Positions 1 through 6,957 of a stretch of DNA of 11,859 nucleotides are shown here, one piece after another. Under the pieces are notes generated by a model that had not been told where the DNA came from, ran no database searches, and worked only from the letters and a program-made list of their open reading frames with translations. Both the position numbers and the translations under genes were made by a program. Origin of the DNA: Bacteroidota bacterium (GTDB lineage: Bacteria; Bacteroidota; Bacteroidia; Chitinophagales; Chitinophagaceae). Every line of letters starts with the position of its first letter. Position 1 is the stretch's first letter. The stretch lies in assembly GCA_028877045.1 (NCBI GenBank), contig JAGWPQ010000077.1:1-11859 (forward strand). The letters are read 5' to 3'.

Positions 1-1725
1 CCGAATGCCGCAGAAGTGGCTGCAAGAATTGTTGAAAAGGTGAGAGTGAATCCGGGCAATTATGTTGACAAGAAAAAATTTGAACAAATTGATTATAGCG
101 ATGCGGAATATGTTGAAGAAATTGAAAGGATCCGTGAACGATTTACGCCACTGATTAAAATTTGTAAAGAATACGGAACGGCGATGCGGATTGGAACCAA
201 TCATGGTTCGTTGAGCGACAGGATCATGAGCCGTTATGGCGATACAGCGAATGGCATGGTAGAAAGTGCAATGGAATTTTTAAGAATTGCAAGAGGAGAA
301 AATTATCATAATATTTTGTTGAGCATGAAGAGCAGCAACCCGCAGGTGATGGTGCAGGCTTATCGTTTATTGATTCAACAAATGGATGCAGAGTTTGGCG
401 AATGTTATCCTTTGCATCTCGGCGTTACAGAAGCCGGCGATGGCGAAGATGGCAGAGTGAAAAGTGCCGCAGGTATTGGTACTTTATTGGAAGATGGCAT
501 TGGCGATACGATTCGTGTTTCGTTAACCGAAGATCCGGAATTTGAAATTCCTGTTTGTAAAGACCTGGTGAAACGTTATGCTGTTGATGGTGGACGATTG
601 AAGATTGACGGCAACATTCCAACCATTGAAACTATTCCTTATTCACCTTTTGAATATAAAAGAAGAGAAACATTTTCGGTTGATAATATTGGTGCGAAAC
701 ATGTTCCGGTTGTTGTTGCTGATCTGAGTAAAATAAAAAACATTACAACAGAACATTTGCAAAGTGTTGGATATACTTATGCTGCGGCAACCGATAAATG
801 GAATATCACCGATGCTGCGGCTGATTATATTTTTACGGGACATCAGTTATTGAATTTTGCATTGCCGGGAACTTTGAAAGTAATTGTATATCCCGCTGCA
901 TGGGCTTTGGCGGAGGATAAAGAAAAATATTTTCCAATCTTTGATGCAGGTGGATTTGAAGAGGCCGAACAAAAAAGTGATGCAATTAATTTTGTGATGA
1001 TCGATTGTTTTAATGATGAAACTTCTATCAACGATTTCACTTATCTGGATGAATTGGCAAACGATAAAACTGTTGTGTTTTGTTTAAGCAGTACCAACAA
1101 ACATGCAATGCCATCGGTAAGAAGAATGTTTATGGAATTGATGAACAGAAAAATTAATAACCCGGTTGTTATTAATTGCGACAGTCATTGGCAAACTGCT
1201 GATGAACATCTGATTCATTATTCAACCGAATGCGGTGCCTTGTTGTTGGACGGTTTTGGCGATGGAATTTGTTTGGGAATGAATGAGAAAAGTTACAGGT
1301 TACAAGATTCAAGTATCAAGAATGCAAGTGGTAGAAATTATTTGCAAAATAATTCGGCAGAACAATTTATCAATAATACTGCATTCTCAATTTTGCAGGC
1401 AACAAGAACAAGGATTTCTAAAACGGAATATATTTCTTGTCCGAGCTGCGGCCGAACATTATTTGATTTGCAGGAAACCACAGCAAAGATCCGTTCCAGG
1501 ACCAATCATTTAAAAGGAGTGAAGATCGCTATCATGGGCTGCATTGTAAATGGTCCGGGCGAAATGGCTGATGCCGATTTTGGTTATGTGGGAAGTGGTG
1601 TTGGAAAAATTACTTTGTACAAAGGGAAAGAGATAATGAAAAAAAATATCGACAGCAGTATTGCTGTTGATGAATTAATTAATTTATTAAAAGAGAATGA
1701 AGCGTGGATTGAACCGGGTAATTAA
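1..1725 (+). CDS. ispG: 4-hydroxy-3-methylbut-2-enyl diphosphate synthase, long form (5'-partial)
   Basis: IspG reductively opens the cyclic diphosphate MEcPP to HMBPP, the penultimate step of the MEP isoprenoid pathway in the cytosol. The frame is open from base 1 (Pro-Asn-Ala-Ala-Glu), so the start lies upstream; 574 residues are visible. The TIM-barrel part is seen in the block GVTEAGDGEDGRVKSAAGIG starting at visible residue 141. About 260 residues then separate barrel and iron-sulfur domain, which is the inserted domain of the long IspG of Bacteroidota, Chlamydiae and plants. The [4Fe-4S] domain has a CPSC motif (C480, C483) and MGCIVNGPGE (C514, E521), giving the three Cys and one Glu ligands known for the family. 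All ligands are intact. The GTG at 16 is an internal Val codon, not the start. The next gene has its own promoter, so this is probably the last gene of its transcript. Confidence 0.97.
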   Translation, partial: PNAAEVAARIVEKVRVNPGNYVDKKKFEQIDYSDAEYVEEIERIRERFTPLIKICKEYGTAMRIGTNHGSLSDRIMSRYGDTANGMVESAMEFLRIARGENYHNILLSMKSSNPQVMVQAYRLLIQQMDAEFGECYPLHLGVTEAGDGEDGRVKSAAGIGTLLEDGIGDTIRVSLTEDPEFEIPVCKDLVKRYAVDGGRLKIDGNIPTIETIPYSPFEYKRRETFSVDNIGAKHVPVVVADLSKIKNITTEHLQSVGYTYAAATDKWNITDAAADYIFTGHQLLNFALPGTLKVIVYPAAWALAEDKEKYFPIFDAGGFEEAEQKSDAINFVMIDCFNDETSINDFTYLDELANDKTVVFCLSSTNKHAMPSVRRMFMELMNRKINNPVVINCDSHWQTADEHLIHYSTECGALLLDGFGDGICLGMNEKSYRLQDSSIKNASGRNYLQNNSAEQFINNTAFSILQATRTRISKTEYISCPSCGRTLFDLQETTAKIRSRTNHLKGVKIAIMGCIVNGPGEMADADFGYVGSGVGKITLYKGKEIMKKNIDSSIAVDELINLLKENEAWIEPGN

Positions 1726-1753
1726 TGTTGAATGTGTGAATGAGAGAATAATT

Positions 1754-1792
1754 GTTCAATAAAGTACTGAACGTACAAGAGTGCGACGCAAC
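1754..1792 (+). repeat. Dispersed intergenic repeat, copy A
   Basis: This 39-bp unit runs from GTTCAATAAAG to the core GTGCGACGCAAC. It matches copy C (6727-6765) at 34 of 39 positions by eye. Its first half contains a GTTCA...TGAAC inverted repeat with a 9-base loop. It lies in the gap after ispG and ends 46 bases before the -7 element of the comB promoter. Confidence 0.8.
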
Positions 1793-1813
1793 AGCAGCTT
1801 CATTTTTATTCTG

Positions 1814-1846
1814 TTGTCTGCTACAAAAAAATCTAAATTATATTTG
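1814..1846 (+). promoter_or_regulatory. Predicted promoter of comB (TTG, 22 bases, TATATTTG)
   Basis: TATATTTG at 1839-1846 is an exact match to the Bacteroidota -7 consensus TAnnTTTG. A TTG at 1814-1816 gives the -33 element with a 22-base spacer, inside the 17-23 base range described for this phylum. Initiation a few bases after the TTTG would fall next to the ATG at 1855, so the mRNA would have almost no 5' leader. The promoter is called from sequence alone. Confidence 0.6.
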
Positions 1847-1854
1847 CCCCGCTT

Positions 1855-2580
1855 ATGAGTAACAAACCCGTTTTACATACTATTCTTTCGCCGCGATTAT
1901 TTAATTTATATGATATAAGCAACAGCGTTGTTGTAATCATTGATGTGTTCAGGGCAACATCGACCATTGCAACCGCATTGTTTAACGGTGCAAAAAAAAT
2001 TATTCCTGTGGATGATGTTGCAAAGTGCATAGAACTCGGAAACGCAACACCCAACAGCATTACAGCGGGTGAACGTGATGGAAAAATAATTGAAGGGTTG
2101 AGTAACGGCAATTCGCCCGCCGAATATCCGCGCAGTTTTATTGAAGGAAAAACATTGGTGCTAACAACAACGAACGGCACAAAATTATTACATATTGCTT
2201 TGAAGAATGGCGCTGATGAAGTAATTACAGGAACGTTTCCGAATTTGTCGGCTGTATGCGATCATTTAATACTAAAAAACAAAAATGTTATTCTTGCCTG
2301 CAGTGCATGGAAAGATAAATTTAATTTAGAAGATACTTTGTTTGCAGGTGCAGTAATTAATCGCATTAAAGAAAATTTTACCATTCATTGCGATTCATCG
2401 CTGATGGCCGAAGAAATGTATCTGCTGCATAAACATGAAATGAAAAATTTTATCCGCCGCACCACGCACTGGCACCGCCTTGCTGCGTTTGGATTAGAGA
2501 AAGATCTGGAATATTGTGTGAGTGAAGATGTGGCAAATGTTTTGCCTGTTTATATAAACGAAGCGTTGATCCTTTTGTAG
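1855..2580 (+). CDS. comB: 2-phosphosulfolactate phosphatase family protein (ComB)
   Basis: ComB hydrolyses 2-phosphosulfolactate to sulfolactate and phosphate; in methanogens this is the second step of coenzyme M synthesis. The 241 residues span the whole family length. Family blocks in order are DVFRATST (30-37), GERDGKIIEG (72-81) with NGNSPAEY (84-91), LTTTNGT (103-109), ACSAW (148-152) followed by NLEDTLFAGA (157-166), and EDVANVLPVY near the C-terminus. There is no signal peptide, so it is cytosolic. The ATG at 1855 follows a good promoter directly. The usual bacterial role is unsettled: no other coenzyme M or sulfonate gene is visible here, so the substrate in this organism may be sulfolactate-related or something else. 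Family assignment is firm, physiological role is not. Confidence 0.88.
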   Translation: MSNKPVLHTILSPRLFNLYDISNSVVVIIDVFRATSTIATALFNGAKKIIPVDDVAKCIELGNATPNSITAGERDGKIIEGLSNGNSPAEYPRSFIEGKTLVLTTTNGTKLLHIALKNGADEVITGTFPNLSAVCDHLILKNKNVILACSAWKDKFNLEDTLFAGAVINRIKENFTIHCDSSLMAEEMYLLHKHEMKNFIRRTTHWHRLAAFGLEKDLEYCVSEDVANVLPVYINEALILL

Positions 2581-2704
2581 GGAAAAACCTGTAAATATCG
2601 GAATAAAAAATAACATTCATTCCTTTTCTCTGTACTATATTTTCTTAACAAACATTTCATTCACAAAGCTTTCATTTTAGTAGAAAGTGTCAACTGCATT
2701 CCTT

Positions 2705-2712
2705 TATTTTTG
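2705..2712 (+). promoter_or_regulatory. Possible -7 element for the SNF2 gene
   Basis: TATTTTTG fits TAnnTTTG exactly and is followed by CA, like the comB element (TTTGC). No TTG lies 17-23 bases upstream; TTTTAG at 2675-2680 is the nearest thing to a -33 element. The implied 5' leader is about 90 bases and contains an AT-rich inverted repeat AAATAAC-T-GTTATTT (2754-2768) and a repeated AACTGTTAT (2758-2766 and just before the ATG). In such AT-rich DNA these could be chance. Confidence 0.35.
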
Positions 2713-2809
2713 CAAATTGCCCTTTTGAGAAAAGGTGATAGATGATAAATAAAAAATAACTGTTATTTAAAATTCTGTCATCCATCATCAGTAAACTGTT
2801 ATCTATTTT

Positions 2810-5800
2810 ATGGCTTTACCGTATCTTATTAAACACATTTATAACAACGGCTCGGAAGAAGTTATTCGTCGCGGAAAAAAAATTCATGCATTGGGAAATG
2901 TGGAACTGGTTGAGTATGATGAATTGATGAATGCTGTTATTTTTCGTGTTAAGGATGATACTTACTCTACTTATTATAAAGTCCATATCAACAAGTTCAA
3001 AGATCCGCAAACCATTTCGCTTCGTTGCAGTTGCCCATATAATTTAAGTGAAGTTTGCAGGCACAAAGCGGGCGCATTGTTTCAGTTGCAGGAAATGCTG
3101 GACAGAAATATGCTGGGCGATAAACACATGGTGTACGATCAAAAACACACAGTTGTAAAAATGAAGCAACTGGAATTGAAGATGATCAGAATGTTGTCGG
3201 CACCGGAAAATTTAGAAGCTGCCGAAGATTATTTACGCAGCAACAAAGCAACTATTCTCGAAGCAAAAGAAGAAAGAGTGTTGGCCGAAATGGAAGTAGA
3301 TGGAAAACTATTTAAATTATTAATTCAAAAAAACGAAGAACGAAATTTTGATACAAGTTGTAATTGCAACAGCGATGTAGATCATCCATTATGTATGCAC
3401 AAAGATGTTGTGCTGTTGCAATTATTAAATACCTACGGACCAAATTATTTCGATACGATCCGCAATTGGGATAAAGAAAAAAATAAACTTTTATCGTTGT
3501 ATGGTTATTCGTTGGCAGATGATTTGAAAAGTAAATTTGAATTTACTTATGTAAATGGCAAACCATTTTTAAAAGTGTTGGATTCAACCATTAAAAGAGT
3601 TGTTGCAAGTTCAACATCAAACGATCTTCGTCCGCGGCCTGCTCATCTTGAATCAGTCGAAAAGTCTGATGAGCCTTTGGTGTTAGAAGAAATTGAAACA
3701 CCAAAAAAATCGGCGATGAAATTGGGCGTTGTTTTAACAACACATCAGGAACAATATCCTTATGTTCAGATCGAAGCTGTGCAGGGCGAAGCTGATGAAG
3801 ACTTTTCAAAATTTGTTGGTAAAGTTGAAAAATTAGATCTCAGCCGCTTTATCAATACAGAAGTTTTTAGCGAAGAAGATAAAATGTTATTACAGCAGGT
3901 TCGTAAATTATTACCTGGAGAAGTAAACAGATATTTGAACCGTAATTCGCCGTTCAGCGGTATTTGGGAAAATATTATTCAGCAGCATGATGATGAACTG
4001 CCCGAAGAAACAAGGCATCTCATCAACGAATACCTGCACGTTAAATTCAAGAAATTATTTGCCGATCTGGCTGAAAGTAATTTTGCTTTTTATCTTCCGT
4101 ATCAAAAAGCCTTTAATACTTCAAACCTGCGTCAGGCGGAGTTTTCGGCGCATTACATTGCTCCCGAATTCATTGTTAATTACAACAACAATCAATACGA
4201 AGTTGAATGCCGGGTGAAGCTGCCCCTGGCCGATCTGAATGTTACCGAAAATGAATGTGCGGCTCCATTATTTTTTCAATATCACAATCAATTTTATACA
4301 TGGCAACGCAGCGAAGATGTGATGGTGATCGAAAAATTTTTACCAACAGGTAAATTAATTATTGATGAAGAAACATGGGTTAAGCATTTGCAGGAATTTA
4401 TTTTGCCGCTCACAAAAGAATACAATGTACACTTTGGGAATTTAAAGAAAGAAGAAGTAAAAGACCTTAAACCCGAAGCAAAAGTTGTTTTAAAAGAGAA
4501 AGGCGATTTTCTGGTTTTTCAGCCGGTGTTTAATTATAAAGGATATGATGTTAAAGCGGGGGATAAAGAAAAAATAGTTTTGCCGCTGGGCGATAAATTA
4601 TTAGTGATTCAACGTAACCTTGAAGCTGAAAAAGAATTTGTGCAAAAGGTTGAAGCATTGCATTCCAATTTTATTCATCCGCTCGAAAATGATACACTTG
4701 CTTTAAAAGGTGTTGATGTTTTAAAAAATAACTGGTTCTTTTTATTTGTTGATGCGATGAAAGAAATGCAGATACCTGTTTTTGGTTTCGAAGCATTAAA
4801 GAATTTTCGTTTCAACACGGCTAAACCTTCCACAAAAATTTTCATCAGTTCACATACCGATTGGTTTGATGCAAAAATTGAAATTCTTTTTGGTGAACAA
4901 AAAGTAACTGTTGCCGATGTTAAAAAAGCATTGCAAAATAAACAGCAGTTTGTTCCTTTATCGGATGGCACATTAGGTATATTGCCCGAAGAATGGATCA
5001 AAAAATATTCTTTGTTATTCCGTGTGGGCGAAGGAAAAACTTCACAACTGAAACTGAGTAAATATCATTTCAGTGTGATTGAAGAACTGTATCTCGAAAG
5101 AAACGAAGAAGAATTAAGTATCCAATTAGAAGAAAAATATGAACGGTTAAAATCTAATCATTCCATTAAAAATATTGAGGCACCTGCACATTTAAAACAT
5201 GTGTTACGGCCTTATCAGGAAAGCGGTTTTCAATGGTTGAATTATTTACGCGAAGTGCAGTGGGGCGGCATTCTGGCCGATGATATGGGTTTGGGAAAAA
5301 CCATTCAGGCATTATCATTTATACATCACATCAAAGAAGAACAAGGTTCTTTAAAGGCATTGGTCATTTGCCCTACAACCTTAATGTTCAACTGGCAAAA
5401 CGAAATAAAAAAATTTACACCATCACTTACATTTTATATTCATCACGGTGGCGGAAGGATCAGAGAAAGTATTTATCAGGATCATATCGATGTTATCATC
5501 ACCACTTACGGAACATTACGCAGCGATATAAAACAATTCATCGAAGTTGATTTTGATTATGTGATCCTGGATGAAAGCCAGGCCATAAAAAACCCGGCAA
5601 GCAAAGTCACCAAAGCGGCCTGTTTGCTGAAATCCAAGAACCGCTTGTGTTTGAGCGGTACGCCATTGCAAAATAATACCTTCGATATTTTTGCGCAGAT
5701 GAATTTCTTAAATCCCGGCATGCTGGGAAGTATGGAATTTTTTAAACAGGAATTTTCGATACCTATAGATAAGTTCGGCGAAAAAGAACAAAAAGATCAC

Positions 5801-6592
5801 CTGCGAAAATTATTATATCCGTTTATTTTACGCCGAACAAAAGAACAGGTTGCAAAAGATCTGCCCGAAAAACAGGAAATGATCCTGTTCTGCGAAATGG
5901 GCGATGAACAACGTAAAATTTATGATGCTTACCGTAACGATTACCGCGATAAAATTCTCGGCGTTGTTGATACACAGGGTGTACAAAAATCGCAGTTAAC
6001 TATTTTACAGGGATTGATGAAATTGCGACAAATATGCGATAGCCCTGCAATTGTAAACGAACCCGAACGTTTCCCGAATGTATCGGTTAAGTTGGAAGAG
6101 ATTGGAAGAGAACTTACCGAAAACATCAGTAACCACAAGGCTTTGATCTTTTCGCAATTTTTGGGAATGCTTGCATTGATCAAAGAAAAATTAAAAGAGT
6201 TGGGCGTTGTGTACGAATATTTTGATGGAAGCACTTCGGCTGCTGACCGTGAAAAAGCCATCAATCGTTTTCAGAGTGACGATGAATGCCGTGTGTTTTT
6301 AATTTCTTTAAAAGCAGGTGGTGTGGGTTTGAATTTAACTGCTGCCGATTATGTTTATATTGTTGATCCGTGGTGGAACCCTGCGGTTGAACAACAGGCT
6401 ATTGATCGTACGCATCGCATCGGTCAAACCAAAAACATTTTTGCATATCGTATGATCTGCACTGATACAGTAGAAGATAAAATTTTAAAACTGCAGGAAC
6501 GCAAACGTAATCTTGCCAAAGATCTGATCACCGACGATGAAGGTTTTGTAAAGAGCCTGACAAGAGAAGATGTGGAATATTTATTCAGTTAA
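2810..6592 (+). CDS. SNF2-family helicase/translocase with two N-terminal SWIM-type zinc motifs
   Basis: This 1260-residue protein is an ATP-driven double-stranded DNA translocase of the bacterial SNF2 (HepA/RapA-like superfamily 2) group, probably acting on protein-DNA complexes. The N-terminal part has a SWIM zinc motif C73-x-C75...C83-x-H85 and a second one with the same layout, C184-x-C186...C195-x-H197. A long middle region (about 220-780) has no motif I recognise. The helicase core is complete: motif I DDMGLGKT (824-831), motif II DESQ (921-924), motif III SGTPLQNN (949-956), then GGVGLNL and DPWWNP (from 1186), and motif VI DRTHRIGQ (1199-1206). It ends in the usual EDVEYLFS tail. No signal peptide is present. 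It stands alone, with no methylase, nuclease or defence partner beside it, so a role in transcription or repair is a better guess than phage defence. Confidence 0.93.
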   Translation: MALPYLIKHIYNNGSEEVIRRGKKIHALGNVELVEYDELMNAVIFRVKDDTYSTYYKVHINKFKDPQTISLRCSCPYNLSEVCRHKAGALFQLQEMLDRNMLGDKHMVYDQKHTVVKMKQLELKMIRMLSAPENLEAAEDYLRSNKATILEAKEERVLAEMEVDGKLFKLLIQKNEERNFDTSCNCNSDVDHPLCMHKDVVLLQLLNTYGPNYFDTIRNWDKEKNKLLSLYGYSLADDLKSKFEFTYVNGKPFLKVLDSTIKRVVASSTSNDLRPRPAHLESVEKSDEPLVLEEIETPKKSAMKLGVVLTTHQEQYPYVQIEAVQGEADEDFSKFVGKVEKLDLSRFINTEVFSEEDKMLLQQVRKLLPGEVNRYLNRNSPFSGIWENIIQQHDDELPEETRHLINEYLHVKFKKLFADLAESNFAFYLPYQKAFNTSNLRQAEFSAHYIAPEFIVNYNNNQYEVECRVKLPLADLNVTENECAAPLFFQYHNQFYTWQRSEDVMVIEKFLPTGKLIIDEETWVKHLQEFILPLTKEYNVHFGNLKKEEVKDLKPEAKVVLKEKGDFLVFQPVFNYKGYDVKAGDKEKIVLPLGDKLLVIQRNLEAEKEFVQKVEALHSNFIHPLENDTLALKGVDVLKNNWFFLFVDAMKEMQIPVFGFEALKNFRFNTAKPSTKIFISSHTDWFDAKIEILFGEQKVTVADVKKALQNKQQFVPLSDGTLGILPEEWIKKYSLLFRVGEGKTSQLKLSKYHFSVIEELYLERNEEELSIQLEEKYERLKSNHSIKNIEAPAHLKHVLRPYQESGFQWLNYLREVQWGGILADDMGLGKTIQALSFIHHIKEEQGSLKALVICPTTLMFNWQNEIKKFTPSLTFYIHHGGGRIRESIYQDHIDVIITTYGTLRSDIKQFIEVDFDYVILDESQAIKNPASKVTKAACLLKSKNRLCLSGTPLQNNTFDIFAQMNFLNPGMLGSMEFFKQEFSIPIDKFGEKEQKDHLRKLLYPFILRRTKEQVAKDLPEKQEMILFCEMGDEQRKIYDAYRNDYRDKILGVVDTQGVQKSQLTILQGLMKLRQICDSPAIVNEPERFPNVSVKLEEIGRELTENISNHKALIFSQFLGMLALIKEKLKELGVVYEYFDGSTSAADREKAINRFQSDDECRVFLISLKAGGVGLNLTAADYVYIVDPWWNPAVEQQAIDRTHRIGQTKNIFAYRMICTDTVEDKILKLQERKRNLAKDLITDDEGFVKSLTREDVEYLFS

Positions 6593-6598
6593 TTTTTT

Positions 6599-6619
6599 AT
6601 AGCCGGTCCAGATGGCTAT
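6599..6619 (+). other. Hairpin after the SNF2 stop codon
   Basis: ATAGCC (6599-6604) pairs perfectly with GGCTAT (6614-6619) around a 9-base loop, 6 bases after the stop. A run of six T precedes the stem, but no T-run follows it, so it is not a canonical intrinsic terminator on either strand. It may still be the 3' end structure of the SNF2 mRNA. Confidence 0.35.
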
Positions 6620-6642
6620 TGGGATATTTCAATAAAACTTTT

Positions 6643-6678
6643 GTTGCATCGCATACTTGTACACTTTGTTCTTTGTGC
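6643..6678 (-). repeat. Dispersed intergenic repeat, copy B (inverted)
   Basis: Read on the minus strand this is a 36-bp unit that starts with CACAAAGAACAAAG after its first base and ends in the core variant TATGCGATGCAAC. It matches copy D at about 29 of 36 positions. It has GTACAAG before the core, as copy A does, where C, D and E have GTTGAAG. It faces copy C in the same gap. Confidence 0.7.
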
Positions 6679-6726
6679 AATATTTTATCACAGATTAACA
6701 GAATTAAAAAATACGCGTCGATAAGA

Positions 6727-6765
6727 GTTCAATAAAGTATAGAACGTTGAAGTGTGCGACGCAAC
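6727..6765 (+). repeat. Dispersed intergenic repeat, copy C
   Basis: A 39-bp unit of the same length as copy A, with the same start GTTCAATAAAGTA and the same 12-bp end GTGCGACGCAAC. It is followed by a bulged inverted repeat, GTTGTTG (6767-6773) with CAACAAC (6795-6801), which contains GTAC at 6780-6783 and 6792-6795. It ends 47 bases before the -7 element of the next gene. Confidence 0.8.
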
Positions 6766-6788
6766 TGTTGTTGAGAGCAGTACAAACG

Positions 6789-6820
6789 TTGGTACAACAA
6801 CAATAATAATTATACTTTTG
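6789..6820 (+). promoter_or_regulatory. Predicted promoter of the outer-membrane protein gene (TTG, 21 bases, TACTTTTG)
   Basis: TACTTTTG at 6813-6820 fits TAnnTTTG exactly, and TTG at 6789-6791 provides a -33 element with a 21-base spacer. The 5' leader would be about 130 bases. A weaker alternative, TAGTTTG at 6930-6936, lacks the second spacer base and has no TTG upstream. Confidence 0.55.
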
Positions 6821-6957
6821 AATTGTATTATTTCCCCGAATAAAATTCAGTTACACCGATATTATAGCCTCATGCCTATTCATCCAAACCGCCCACCGAT
6901 TTTTTAATATAATAATTTAATTAGTAATGTAGTTTGCAGTCTTATTACACCGCGACC

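Larger units (their letters stand above)
6593..6957. other. 365-base gap: hairpin, two inverted repeat copies, promoter
   Basis: The gap between the SNF2 gene and the outer-membrane protein holds no credible gene. It contains a small hairpin just after the SNF2 stop, repeat copy B on the minus strand, repeat copy C on the plus strand, and a good promoter at 6789-6820. The stretch 6821-6957 would be the 5' leader of the next gene; I see no riboswitch or other element in it. Confidence 0.7.

Noticed and set aside
16..1725. GTG at 16 as the start of ispG
   Set aside because: The frame is open to base 1 and the residues before it continue the IspG sequence, while the N-terminal barrel is incomplete. 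The gene begins upstream of the window.
1833..2180. A 115-residue frame on the minus strand within comB
   Set aside because: It lies opposite a clearly recognised gene and resembles no family; it is a shadow of comB codon usage.
2810..6592. SNF2 helicase as part of an anti-phage defence system
   Set aside because: No methyltransferase, nuclease, PLD protein or other defence partner lies on either side, and the gene has housekeeping neighbours.
6934..6957. TTG at 6934 as the start of the outer-membrane protein
   Set aside because: It would put eight polar residues before a perfect signal peptide that starts at the ATG at 6958.
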